From: an uncultured Paracoccaceae bacterium
Lineage (GTDB): Bacteria > Pseudomonadota > Alphaproteobacteria > Rhodobacterales > Rhodobacteraceae
Length of the DNA: 64,000 bases
Direction of reading: 5' to 3'
NCBI GenBank assembly: GCA_947497985.1
Contig: CANMIX010000003.1
Span: 1 to 64,000, forward strand
Within the stretch, counting starts at the first letter, position 1. Each line of letters begins with the position of its first letter. The position numbers and the translations under genes were made by a program. The notes under the pieces are model-generated. The model saw only the letters and a program-made list of their open reading frames with translations, was not told the origin of the DNA and did not search any database. This document shows, in pieces, positions 43,368-52,239 of the stretch.

Positions 43368-44998
43368 AGGGCACCTCCGTGCCGAATTGGCTGGGCCGCG
43401 TCTTCCAGGATCATATCCGCACCGCGCGCAGCCAGCATCATAACAGGCGCGTTGGTATTGCCGGATGTGACATTGGGAAAGGAGGATGCATCAATAACAC
43501 GCAATCCCGCCAACCCATGCACGCGCAGCCGATTGTCCAGAACCGATGTGTCGGCGCTGTCGCCCATCCGGCACGTACAGCTTGCATGATAAACAGATGC
43601 GGCGCGGGCGCGAAAATCCTCCAACACCGCATCATCGCTTTGGTGGTCAAGATCGGGCGCAGACCGGGTCACGGCCCGAATGCTGGGCATTGTGGCCAGA
43701 CGATGCACCGTGCGCGCGGCCTTTAAGGCGGACGACCGGTCCTCGGCGGTGGACAGCGAATTGGGTTTGATTTCCGGCGCGGCGGCCGGATCGGACGAGG
43801 CAATTGTGACCTCGCCCCGGCTTGTCGGGCGGCAAGGCTGCGCGCTCAGCAAAAATCCCGGCGACATCGCGACATCCGGTTTCCCATCCGAACGCACCCG
43901 ATAAGACATCGGGTTGCAATAAATCTGCAGGTCCGGCCGTTTGTTGTTCTGCGAGCTGACAAAGCCGCCCACCTGATTGATCGGCACGCTCAAAGGGCCG
44001 TTGCGGGTCATCAGATATTTCATTCCCGACACCATTTTACCCAGCCAATTGCCCAGCCGGTTGTTCAACGTCGGCTCGGTTGCCTCGAACTGATAGGATA
44101 TCGCCAGGTGATCTTGCAGACCCTGACCGACCTGCGACAAAGCATGGCGGACCTCGACCCCGTTGCGGCGCAGCACGTCAACCGGACCAATGCCTGAGAT
44201 CTGCAACAATTGCGGAGAGTTGATGGCCCCGGCGCTGACGATCACCTCGCGTGTCGCGGTGGCAGTCGTGCTGCGCCCTTGGTGCTGGTAGGTGACGCCG
44301 GTCACACGTCGCCCGTCCAGTTCGATCCGCTGAACCATCGCATGGGTGACAACCTGCAGGTTCGATCGCCGCCGAGCCGGGCGTAAAAACGCATCCGCTG
44401 CGGACCAACGGCGGCCATGTTTGACGGTGCCCCGCAAGGGCGCAATGCCTGCGCGGGCCTCTGCATTCAGGTTCTTGCGCACCGGCCAGCCGGCCTCACG
44501 TGCGGCATCAAGGAAATGTTGCGAAAACGGGTGCATCCGATCCGTCAGCTCGCTGACATAAATCGGGCCATTGCCGATGCGGCGGCGTTTGCCGAAATCA
44601 TCGAATTCGTCCTGGGTTTCCAATGCGGCGTAAGTCTCGCGCACATTGGCCCAATTCCAACCTTTTGCGCCTGCGTCTTCCCAATCGTCAAAATCATGGG
44701 GGAGGCCGTGCACATGCGCCATCGCATTGATCGAGCTGGAACCGCCAATCACCCGACCTCGGGGCCAAAAGGCATGACGTTGGTTCAATCCGGCATCCGC
44801 CTGCGCCGTATAGCACCAATTGACCGCCGGATCGTCATAGGTCTTGCCATAGCCCAGCGGTACTTTGATCCAGAATTTATTGTCGTCGCCACCCGCTTCG
44901 ATCAGCAAAACACGATGTGCGCCACTGGCGGTCAGGCGCTCGGCCAGAACACAGCCCGCAGATCCGGCTCCAACGATGATGAAATCAAAGGTTTCCAA
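43364..44998 (-). CDS. GMC family oxidoreductase (choline dehydrogenase-like)
   Basis: About 544 residues, FAD-dependent. The ADP-binding motif VGAGSAGCVLAERL lies at the very N-terminus when a TTG start at 44998 is used (agaggg 10 bases upstream); the longer frame to 45085 would place 29 unusual residues first. GMC signature 1 is seen as WPRGRVIGGSSSINAMAHVH, signature 2 as SAGAINSPQLLQISGIGP. The active-site His is in YHASCTCRMG and the closing NTNAPVMMLAARGADMIL is typical. It oxidises an alcohol, probably passing electrons to the respiratory chain. It heads the cluster to 39680. Confidence 0.87.
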   Translation of the reverse strand: METFDFIIVGAGSAGCVLAERLTASGAHRVLLIEAGGDDNKFWIKVPLGYGKTYDDPAVNWCYTAQADAGLNQRHAFWPRGRVIGGSSSINAMAHVHGLPHDFDDWEDAGAKGWNWANVRETYAALETQDEFDDFGKRRRIGNGPIYVSELTDRMHPFSQHFLDAAREAGWPVRKNLNAEARAGIAPLRGTVKHGRRWSAADAFLRPARRRSNLQVVTHAMVQRIELDGRRVTGVTYQHQGRSTTATATREVIVSAGAINSPQLLQISGIGPVDVLRRNGVEVRHALSQVGQGLQDHLAISYQFEATEPTLNNRLGNWLGKMVSGMKYLMTRNGPLSVPINQVGGFVSSQNNKRPDLQIYCNPMSYRVRSDGKPDVAMSPGFLLSAQPCRPTSRGEVTIASSDPAAAPEIKPNSLSTAEDRSSALKAARTVHRLATMPSIRAVTRSAPDLDHQSDDAVLEDFRARAASVYHASCTCRMGDSADTSVLDNRLRVHGLAGLRVIDASSFPNVTSGNTNAPVMMLAARGADMILEDAAQPIRHGGAL

Positions 44999-45133
44999 AG
45001 CCGCCGCACCCTCTTTGCCGCAATTCACGCACCCGTTTTCGGGTGCTTTCATCGCAAGATGCGCACAGTTGATTTGACAACACAAACAATGGTATTTCTG
45101 TCTTTGGCATCATAATATTTAAAGGTAGTGGCA

Positions 45134-46030
45134 ATGGCGCTCCCCCATCCCAGCTGGCTTCGCACCTTTGAGGTCGCCGCGAGACACAACAATTTCTCTT
45201 CTGCGGCATCGGAGTTGGGCCTAACACCTGCCGCCGTCAGTCAGCAGATCCGTTTGTTAGAGAAACATCTGAAAACGACTTTGTTTGAGCGCCGTCCGCG
45301 CGGTGTTGCCCTGACAGATATGGGAGAAGCCTATGCGCAACCCGTGCGCAAAGGGCTGGCAGACATTCAGGCCGCAACCGAGGGGTTGTTTGGTGCGGTC
45401 AAGCGCAAGCAGATCAAGGTCCGCGCCTCGATTTCTTGCGGAGCCTTGGTAATCGCCCCGCGCTTGCATGAGTTTCGCAGCCTTCATCCGACCATTGACG
45501 TAAACCTGTCGACCTTTGTCTGGGCCAATAGCTTTCAGGATGGGATCAGCGACATCGACATTCGGTTTGGGTTTGGCGACTGGTCCGATGGGCGTGTCAC
45601 CCATCTGGGACATGAGGTCGCTAAACCGGTGTGCAGCCCGGATTTTCTCTCCAGTTTTGGTGCCCACCCGACATTTGACCAACTCGCCGCTGCACAGGTG
45701 GCCATGATCCACGGATCCGAATCCGACTGGCCTCGGATGATGGAACAGGCTGATCTGTCGATGCCGTTTCCGTCCGATGTGACTTGGTTTGATTCTTCAA
45801 TGCTGGCGTTGCAAGCCATCAGTCACGGCCCCGGCACGGCCATTGTGCTGGAGCGATTTGCGCAGCCGTTTATTGAGCAAAACCGCCTTGTCGCGCCGGT
45901 CGAGGAACGTTTGCCCATTCGCCCTGCGCATTTCATCGTGGAACGGGATGGTTCGGATAAACCCGAAGAGGTCAGAGCCTTTTGTAACTGGGTTCAAACC
46001 ATTTATGCCGACCCGCAAGAGGGCGGATGA
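45134..46030 (+). CDS. LysR family transcriptional regulator, GcvA-like
   Basis: About 298 residues. It has the GcvA/AmpR-type start (LPHPSWLRTFEVAARHNNFS), the HTH to residue about 60 (SELGLTPAAVSQQIRLLEKH) and the LysR substrate domain (SCGALVIAPRLHEFRSLHPT, then DIDIRFGFGDWSDGRV). The ATG at 45134 has aaagg 8 bases upstream; a GTG two codons earlier is possible. It is divergent from the GMC-headed operon and is its probable regulator. It is convergent with the betaine importer. Confidence 0.87.
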   Translation: MALPHPSWLRTFEVAARHNNFSSAASELGLTPAAVSQQIRLLEKHLKTTLFERRPRGVALTDMGEAYAQPVRKGLADIQAATEGLFGAVKRKQIKVRASISCGALVIAPRLHEFRSLHPTIDVNLSTFVWANSFQDGISDIDIRFGFGDWSDGRVTHLGHEVAKPVCSPDFLSSFGAHPTFDQLAAAQVAMIHGSESDWPRMMEQADLSMPFPSDVTWFDSSMLALQAISHGPGTAIVLERFAQPFIEQNRLVAPVEERLPIRPAHFIVERDGSDKPEEVRAFCNWVQTIYADPQEGG

Positions 46031-46084
46031 TCCGTCCGACCCGTTGATCGGTTGGCTTGCTAGGTGACGCAGGCCAACGCGTGT

Positions 46085-47602
46085 TTACTTTCGCCCCGCC
46101 ACGATCCGATCCAGGATCAAGGCGCAGAACAGAATGGCCAAACCGGCCAGGATCCCTTGGCCCGCAGCAGCATATTGCAGCGCTTCCAACACGTCCTCGC
46201 CCAGGCCCTTGGCCCCGATCAGCGACGCCACGACCACCATCGCCAGCGACAACAGGATGGTCTGGTTGACGCCTGCCATAATGGTCTTGCGCGCCAGCGG
46301 CAGGTCAACCTTCCACAACAGATAGCGCGGTGTTGCACCAAAGGCTGTGGCCGCTTCACGCACGGTATCCGGAACCTGTTGCAGACCCAGAACGGTAAAG
46401 CGGATCACCGGCGGGCTGCCAAAGATCATCGTGGCCACGACACCCGCTGGCTTGCCAGAGCCGATAAAGGCCACAACCGGGATCAGATAGACAAACGACG
46501 GCATCGATTGCATGAAATCCAGGACCGGACGCACCACGGCAAAGGCCTTGGGGCGACGGGCGCAAAAGATGCCCATCGGAATGCCCAGTGTGATCGAAAT
46601 CAGCGCCGCAGCCCCCAACAGGGCGATGGTGGTCATTGCCTTTTCCCAGAAATCCAACAGCCCCAAATAGGCCAGCGCCGCTCCGGTGAAAATCGCCACA
46701 CGTGGCCCGGCCGACAGAAAGGCCAGCATCAAGATCACCAGGGCGACCACAGGCCAGGGCGTGTCAACCAGCACAACCTCGATCCAATCCAACAGGCTGC
46801 GCATCCCCGCCGTGATCCCGTCAAAAAAGCCGCGACCGACAACCTTGGTCCAGTCAAACGCCGCCTGCACCCCGTCGCCAACATTCAACCGCCAGTCGCG
46901 ATTGGTGGGAAAGGCATTCAAAAAGCCAAAGGCATCGGGACGCGCGAATTTCATGATCGACAGGATCACAATTGCACCCATTACCCCGCCAGCGACCGCC
47001 AGACGTTTCTCGGACCAGCCATGCGCCGTCGATCTGTCCGACCGCCACCGGGCAAATTGCCCCTCAAGCGTCCAATTGGCCAAGGCAGCTGTGGCGAATT
47101 TCACAACCGCCAGCAAGGCCACGCCAACCACCAAATAGGTCAGACCGCTTGCATTCGCCGCCAGCGCGTCGGCCTGCGCGGTCTCCATCGCCTGTTCCAA
47201 TGATTGTGCCGCGCGTTTCAGCGCCTCAACCGAGGAAGCTCCGGATTGTTCCGCAGCTTCAATCTGTTTGTGGCGCAGCTCCAACGTTGTGGCGATTTGC
47301 TCGGCCCGCACCCGCGCCTCACGACCCAGATCGCCAAACAGACCCAACCCGATCTGGATATAGGCAAAGGTCTCCAGCACCACAAAGCCAAGGAACCAGG
47401 ACCACAGCCCGCGCGCGCCAAACCACACAGGGCCCAACAGACCCGCCACCCAATTCAGGGTAAAGCGGTAGCCAGGCGCCTGCATCATATAGGCAAAGAC
47501 CTGTTGGTAATAGGCGGCGGATTTCCCGGCAAATTCACCCACCAGCGTGTTCAGTCGCTCTGCGGTCTCTGGCTGGATTGCGTTTTCATCAATGTGTTTC
47601 AT
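46085..47602 (-). CDS. proW: Glycine betaine/proline ABC transporter permease (ProW-like, extended)
   Basis: About 505 residues, much longer than classical ProW (about 350). The C-terminal 200 residues are the BPD_transp_1 domain with docking loop EAATAFGATPRYLLWKVDLP. The N-terminal extension holds YYQQVFAYMMQAPGYRFTLN, two hydrophobic helices near 55-85, a charged coiled-coil-like stretch (AEQIATTLELRHKQIEAAEQ to about 145) and another helix near 150-170. Such an N-terminal part may sense membrane or ionic state, as in osmotic importers, but this is inference. The ATG at 47602 follows gaggga. It comes last in the operon starting at 52103. Confidence 0.87.
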   Translation of the reverse strand: MKHIDENAIQPETAERLNTLVGEFAGKSAAYYQQVFAYMMQAPGYRFTLNWVAGLLGPVWFGARGLWSWFLGFVVLETFAYIQIGLGLFGDLGREARVRAEQIATTLELRHKQIEAAEQSGASSVEALKRAAQSLEQAMETAQADALAANASGLTYLVVGVALLAVVKFATAALANWTLEGQFARWRSDRSTAHGWSEKRLAVAGGVMGAIVILSIMKFARPDAFGFLNAFPTNRDWRLNVGDGVQAAFDWTKVVGRGFFDGITAGMRSLLDWIEVVLVDTPWPVVALVILMLAFLSAGPRVAIFTGAALAYLGLLDFWEKAMTTIALLGAAALISITLGIPMGIFCARRPKAFAVVRPVLDFMQSMPSFVYLIPVVAFIGSGKPAGVVATMIFGSPPVIRFTVLGLQQVPDTVREAATAFGATPRYLLWKVDLPLARKTIMAGVNQTILLSLAMVVVASLIGAKGLGEDVLEALQYAAAGQGILAGLAILFCALILDRIVAGRK

Positions 47603-47613
47603 CACTTCATCCC

Positions 47614-48663
47614 TCAACCGCGGCTGTCGCGAATGGTTCGAATAAGCGCCGCCTGATCGATGACGCCGATCGTATTGCCAGCCTCGACAACGCGCACAAC
47701 GCCGTGGCTGTTCAGGACCAGATCCATCAACTCTTGCAGGTCCATTTTTGGATGCGCCTCGGGCGTATCCGCAGGAACGGCTCCGTGTTCGGCCTCATAT
47801 TGCTGAAGAGGCTGCATCACCGAATGGGCAAAAATCATGTTGAGCTTTGAGATGCCGGCCACAAAATCCGCGACATAGTCGTCGGCCGGGTTCAGGATGA
47901 TCTCTTCCGGGGTGCCGATTTGAACCACTTTGCCGTCTTTCATGATGGCGATGCGGTGGCCGATGCGGATGGCCTCGTCCAGATCATGGGTGATGAACAT
48001 CGTGGTCTTTTTCAGCTTGTGGGACAGCTCCATGAACTGATCCTGCAGCTGCTTTCGGATCAACGGGTCCAGGGCCGAAAACGGCTCATCCATCAGCAGG
48101 ATTTCCGGGTTCGAGGCAATGGCGCGCGCCAGCCCCACACGTTGCTGCATGCCACCAGACAGCTCATGGGCGTATTTGTCTTCCCAGCCGCCTAGGTTTA
48201 CCAGGTCCAACACCCGGTCCGCTTCTTCCCAGCGCCGCGCCTTGCCGGTGCCGCGGATCTCCAGCGGCATGGCCACATTGTCGCGCACGGTGCGGTGGGG
48301 CATCAGGCCAAAGTTCTGAAACACCATCGCCACGCGCCGGTTGCGCAGGTCGCGCAAACCATCGGGTTTCAGCCCCATCACGTCTTCGTCGCCGATAAAG
48401 ATCTGACCAGCCGTGGGTTCCAGCAACCGGTTCACATGGCGCACCAGCGTCGACTTGCCAGAGCCTGACAGGCCCATAACACAGAACAGCTCTCCCCGTT
48501 CGATCTGGAAACTGGCATCGGCCACGCCCACAACGCAATTGTAGCGTTCCAGCACCTCAGCCTTGGTCAGCCCCTCTGCATGGATCGCAGCCAGCGCTTT
48601 ATCTGATTGATTTCCAAATATTTTCCACACGCCACGCGCGTCGATTGCGATATCTGCCGCCAT
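47614..48663 (-). CDS. proV: Glycine betaine/proline ABC transporter ATPase (ProV-like)
   Basis: About 349 residues. It has the ProV N-terminus (GVWKIFGNQSDKAL, then LTKAEVLERYNCVVGVADAS), Walker A GLSGSGKST at 64-72, Q-loop VFQNFGLMPHRTV, signature LSGGMQQRVGLARAI, Walker B ILLMDEPFSALDPLIRK. It ends in a single short CBS-like segment (LNSHGVVRVVEAGNTIGVID), shorter than the two CBS modules of OpuAA. The ATG at 48663 follows gaggga. The permease starts 11 bases after its stop. Confidence 0.92.
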   Translation of the reverse strand: MAADIAIDARGVWKIFGNQSDKALAAIHAEGLTKAEVLERYNCVVGVADASFQIERGELFCVMGLSGSGKSTLVRHVNRLLEPTAGQIFIGDEDVMGLKPDGLRDLRNRRVAMVFQNFGLMPHRTVRDNVAMPLEIRGTGKARRWEEADRVLDLVNLGGWEDKYAHELSGGMQQRVGLARAIASNPEILLMDEPFSALDPLIRKQLQDQFMELSHKLKKTTMFITHDLDEAIRIGHRIAIMKDGKVVQIGTPEEIILNPADDYVADFVAGISKLNMIFAHSVMQPLQQYEAEHGAVPADTPEAHPKMDLQELMDLVLNSHGVVRVVEAGNTIGVIDQAALIRTIRDSRG

Positions 48664-48683
48664 CGGTCCCTCGTTTCCTGATT

Positions 48684-48731
48684 GTAAAAGGAGTGGCCCC
48701 ACGGTCCGGCACGCACGCCAAACCATGGGGC
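48684..48731 (-). terminator. Attenuating terminator between betaine receptor and ATPase genes
   Basis: On the minus strand a 10-bp stem (gccccatggt / accgtggggc, one G-U pair) closes a loop with a further short ggc/gcc stem and is followed by cactccttttac. It lies 12 bases after the receptor gene stop, inside the operon. Confidence 0.55.
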
Positions 48732-48742
48732 AGGTGGCAGGA

Positions 48743-49717
48743 TCAGTTCAGGCCAAGCCAGCCGTCGACAACATCACCGTTTGCGGCCAACCAGTCAGAG
48801 ACAGCCGTGTCGATCTCGACCCCTTTGATGACCACTTGATAGGTCAGCTCGGACAGCGCGTCCGCGCTCATATCGATCTGGCTCAGGAACGAGGCCGCCG
48901 CCGGATTGCGCTCTTCCAGAGATTTGGAATAGGCCACGGTCACGGTCTTCACCTCATCGCCCGTCAGGATCGAGGATTTTTCAAACCAGTCAGAATCGTC
49001 GCTGGGCTGCACCATGCTGTACAAGTCCGGCGCATAGTCAGGCTCTTCGATCAGGCTCACGTCGTACAGTGCGTGCACATAGTGGGGTTTGTAGCAGTAA
49101 AACACCACGCCTTGCTCTTGTGCGATCATGTCTTTCAGGCGGGAATAGAACACGGTTTCGTCTTCGGTGGTTGGCTCCAGGAACAGTTCGATCCCATAGT
49201 CGCGCACTTTGACTTTGCCCACATTGGTCGAAGCCCAGCCCGAGGCACCCACCCAGATCTCACCCTTGCCGTCGCCATCGCTGTCAAACAGCTTTTGCGC
49301 ATCCGGGGTCGCCAGATCAAACACCGACTTCATGCCCTGTTCGATCATGTAATTGGGGGCACAAAAGCCCGCACGCCCTTCATAGCTGCCCGAAGACAAC
49401 GCGACCGAGCCCTTTTCGGTGACATATTCATCCGTAAATGATGACTGGTTGGGCAGCCACACATCGGGGTGCACGTCGATATCGCCCCGGCCACCATCCA
49501 TCGCGGCAAAGATCACCGCATTGGCGCCCGGCGCATAATCTGCTTCGCCGCCCAGACGGGTCTCGATCACCTGACCAATGATGCGGGACATGATTTTTGC
49601 ACCCGGCCAGCTGGGCTCACCCACCATGACCTTTTCCTGCGCCATGGCTGTGGTTGCCACCGCGGCCGTGCCAAGGGCAACCGCAAGCGCGGCGATGCGC
49701 GTTTTCAACTCTGTCAT
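48743..49717 (-). CDS. proX: Glycine betaine-type ABC transporter binding protein (ProX/OpuAC-like)
   Basis: A 324-residue receptor with a signal peptide (1-26, ending ATTAMAQ). The OpuAC domain includes KVMVGEPSWPGAKIMSRIIG, the VHPDVWLPNQSSFTDEYV segment and VFYCYKPHYVHALYDVSLIE; aromatic residues such as Trp, Tyr and Phe in these stretches normally form the cage for quaternary amines. A quaternary or methylated amine ligand is therefore likely. It follows the DUF1989-GcvT gene by 58 bases and precedes the ATPase and permease. Confidence 0.88.
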   Translation of the reverse strand: MTELKTRIAALAVALGTAAVATTAMAQEKVMVGEPSWPGAKIMSRIIGQVIETRLGGEADYAPGANAVIFAAMDGGRGDIDVHPDVWLPNQSSFTDEYVTEKGSVALSSGSYEGRAGFCAPNYMIEQGMKSVFDLATPDAQKLFDSDGDGKGEIWVGASGWASTNVGKVKVRDYGIELFLEPTTEDETVFYSRLKDMIAQEQGVVFYCYKPHYVHALYDVSLIEEPDYAPDLYSMVQPSDDSDWFEKSSILTGDEVKTVTVAYSKSLEERNPAAASFLSQIDMSADALSELTYQVVIKGVEIDTAVSDWLAANGDVVDGWLGLN

Positions 49718-49775
49718 CGTTCTCTCTCCTGTTGTTCCACCTTTTCGGTGATTTTAGAGGGGTATAACTCATGCC

Positions 49776-52103
49776 TTAGGCACGCGCCCGCTTGCGTTGC
49801 GGATCTATAAAGGGAATGTCGCAGACGGTGGATGGCAGGCGTTTCATATGCCCGTCCAATTGGCCGACTTCCAACGGTGTATCTGTCTCGGCAAACTCCA
49901 CCGCAATCCGCGCCATCGCGATGGCGCACTCCAGCGTTGGGGACTTGGTGGCCGAGGTCACGACCCCAACCTGACGTTCCCCGGCAAAGACGGGGGCACC
50001 ATGGGCAGGCACATCACTGCCGGCAAACTTTAGCCCCCGCAGCATCTGACGCGGATCTTTGGCATTGCGCCTCAGCGCTGCTTGGCCAGTGAATTCAGGC
50101 TTGTCCAAAGCGACCGCAAAGCCGAGCCCCGCCTCAAACGCATCGACGCCTGGGGCAAATTCGGCACCCGCCGCCGCCAGACCAGCCTCGATCCGGATGG
50201 TCTCCAACGCGGCTGTGCCCATGGGTTTGATCGCAAATTCCGCACCGGCCTCCATGATGGCATCCCAGATTTCGGTTGCATGCGCCTTGGCACAAAAGAC
50301 CTCATAGCCCAGCTCACCGGTATAGCCCGAGCGCGCCAGCATAAACGGAGCCCCGTCGCGATCGTTCAGCCGCGCAATGGTGACGCCGAACCATTTCAGA
50401 TGCTCCAGCGCGGGCACATGCGGCTGGGTAAAGGCAATCTTGTGCAACAGATCGCGCGACTTGGGCCCCTGGATCGCCAGATTGGGCATCGACCCGCCCA
50501 AGGCGTGGATCCGCACATGCAGACCCAATTCATCGGCCAGCGCCTGCAGCACCCGGCTGCTTTCCTCGGAGCCACAGCACCAGCGGAACAGTTCGGGGGC
50601 CAGACGGAACAGAGTACCATCGTCGATCACCTGCCCAGCCTCATCGCACATCAACGTATAGCTGCCCCGCCACACGGCCAGTTTCGCCACATTGCGCGTG
50701 GTGGCGCGCTGCAACAGCGCCTCGGCGTCCGGGCCGATGATGTCATATTTGCGCAGCCCGCTCATGTCCTGCACGGTCACCGCATCACGGCACGCCCAAT
50801 ATTCCCCCAAGGTTCCATGGGCGGGAAAGCTCACCGGGCTCCACAGATCGCGGGCAGGGGCAAAATGGGTGGTCAATTTCTCCAGACGGTCATGAAAGGC
50901 AGAAGGGGTGCTGATCGACATGGGCGCGTCTTCCTTTTCCCGATACGCAACAGCGCGGCGCAGGGGCGTGTGTTCTTTGTAGATGCGCACATGCACATCT
51001 GTCGGGTTCCAGCCGTTGATCGGATCAATATCGTCGGGGCAGGCGGTGGAGACACAGACCAGATCCTCCATTGCGCGCATCGCCACATAATCCCCGGGGC
51101 GCGAGTGGGATTCCTCGGTCATGATGTGATGGGTCTGCGGGTCAATCCAGGTGTTCCAAAAGAAATTGATCGCAGGCCAGGCCGCGCGTCGCTGCACGCC
51201 AAACGGCGCCAAAGCATCGGACATATTGTCCGAACAGTTTACATGCCCCGGAAACCCGCGCTCTTCATAACCGCGCGCGGTGCAGGCCAGACCATAGGTA
51301 TCGTGCCGCCCGCAGGTATCTTGCACCACATTCAACAGCGGGTGCATCTCTTGGTCGAAAAACTTGTCCAACAGCCCCGGCCCGGGAAAGGCGCGGCGCA
51401 CCATGCTGCGGGTGGCGGTGGAATCGATCATGAACTCCTGTCCACGGTCCAACGCATCGCTGCGAAAGGCGGTGAAATCGGAACATTGCTGCCCTTCCAC
51501 ATCGATGATCTGCAACACCTCGCCCTTTTGCAGCTCATAGGCAAAGCCGGTGCCGCGTGGAACCGTGAACTCTTCGCGCACGTCGCCAAGATAGGGTGGC
51601 AAAATCGCGCTGGTGCGTGCCGCAGGTTGCCAGGTCACCGACGGGGTTGTACCGCTTGTACCTGTGACCAGATACATGGTGTCCTGTCCCAGACCCAACC
51701 ACAGGGTAAGATCGGATTTCGCCGTCAGGATAAGGGGTTCAATTAGGCCCGTGATCTGTTTGGTGGGAATATCCGCAGCCCCATCACCGCCCTGCGCCGA
51801 GATCCAGCCAGACAATTCCGCATCATCCACCAGGGCCCGGTCCAACGGTCCATCCACACTCAAACCAAGCTGCGCCAACGCACAACCGCCGGCCGCATCA
51901 AAGGCGACGATCTGCACCGGGCCAGAGCCATCAATGTGTTCAAGCGACAGCAAATCACCCGCGCCCATCTCTTGGCGCAGCAACAGGCGCGGCAACAGGG
52001 GGCGTGTCAGCCCGGTCTGTGGCTTTCTAAACCCCGGAAACCGCCGCGCGGGCGTATCGGTGCCAATTGTGTCAAACCCTCGCAGGAGGGAAAACGGAGC
52101 CAT
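49776..52103 (-). CDS. DUF1989-aminomethyltransferase (GcvT-like) fusion protein
   Basis: About 775 residues and at least two domains. Residues 1-165 are poorly conserved and unassigned. About 175-375 is a DUF1989 (urea carboxylase-associated) domain, with VEGQQCSDFTAFRSDA, DTCGRHDTYG and NCSDNM carrying the usual Cys/His/Asp residues. About 395-775 is a GcvT-type domain: the VQDMSG Asp, ARSGYTGELGYEVF and ETIRIEAGLA, as in tetrahydrofolate-dependent aminomethyl- or demethylases. The ATG at 52103 is chosen because the longer frame to 52178 runs through both operators. It leads a betaine-importer operon, so demethylation of an imported N- or S-methyl compound is a good guess, unproven. Confidence 0.8.
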   Translation of the reverse strand: MAPFSLLRGFDTIGTDTPARRFPGFRKPQTGLTRPLLPRLLLRQEMGAGDLLSLEHIDGSGPVQIVAFDAAGGCALAQLGLSVDGPLDRALVDDAELSGWISAQGGDGAADIPTKQITGLIEPLILTAKSDLTLWLGLGQDTMYLVTGTSGTTPSVTWQPAARTSAILPPYLGDVREEFTVPRGTGFAYELQKGEVLQIIDVEGQQCSDFTAFRSDALDRGQEFMIDSTATRSMVRRAFPGPGLLDKFFDQEMHPLLNVVQDTCGRHDTYGLACTARGYEERGFPGHVNCSDNMSDALAPFGVQRRAAWPAINFFWNTWIDPQTHHIMTEESHSRPGDYVAMRAMEDLVCVSTACPDDIDPINGWNPTDVHVRIYKEHTPLRRAVAYREKEDAPMSISTPSAFHDRLEKLTTHFAPARDLWSPVSFPAHGTLGEYWACRDAVTVQDMSGLRKYDIIGPDAEALLQRATTRNVAKLAVWRGSYTLMCDEAGQVIDDGTLFRLAPELFRWCCGSEESSRVLQALADELGLHVRIHALGGSMPNLAIQGPKSRDLLHKIAFTQPHVPALEHLKWFGVTIARLNDRDGAPFMLARSGYTGELGYEVFCAKAHATEIWDAIMEAGAEFAIKPMGTAALETIRIEAGLAAAGAEFAPGVDAFEAGLGFAVALDKPEFTGQAALRRNAKDPRQMLRGLKFAGSDVPAHGAPVFAGERQVGVVTSATKSPTLECAIAMARIAVEFAETDTPLEVGQLDGHMKRLPSTVCDIPFIDPQRKRARA

Positions 52104-52122
52104 AGGAGTCTCAATTCTCTTT

Positions 52123-52138
52123 ATGTAACTAGTTACAT
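52123..52138. promoter_or_regulatory. LacI-type operator 1, perfect palindrome
   Basis: ATGTAACTAGTTACAT is a perfect 16-bp palindrome, 20 bases upstream of the fusion gene start. It shares the TGTAACT(A/G)GTTACA core with the site at 52147-52160. The two centres are 23 bases apart, roughly two helical turns, suiting paired repressor dimers. Confidence 0.75.
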
Positions 52139-52146
52139 CACTCTTG

Positions 52147-52160
52147 TGTAACTGGTTACA
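52147..52160. promoter_or_regulatory. LacI-type operator 2
   Basis: TGTAACTGGTTACA differs from a perfect palindrome only at the centre. On the minus strand it lies directly downstream of TTGACT (52168-52163), a likely -35 box for the fusion-importer operon, so a bound repressor would block RNA polymerase. It is 79 bases before the chosen LacI start. Confidence 0.7.
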
Positions 52161-52239
52161 TGAGTCAACAATGTACAAGCCTTTCCGGTATCTTTGTGAT
52201 ATTCACCCAATTCGGGCGGCTAAAAAACATGCAGGCACT

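Noticed and set aside
46064-47203. 379-codon open frame on the plus strand
   Set aside because: Antisense to the ProW-like gene, with His/Gln/Arg-rich low-complexity composition typical of shadow frames of membrane proteins.
50082-51746. 554-codon open frame on the plus strand
   Set aside because: It is wholly antisense to the DUF1989-GcvT gene, which has clear family motifs throughout. Long antisense frames are common in GC-rich genes, and the translation shows no known domain.
52123-52160. Twin palindromes as a transposon end or recombination site
   Set aside because: Their place between a LacI gene and a divergent operon, with a -35-like box next to one of them, is what repressor operators look like; no transposase or recombinase gene is near.
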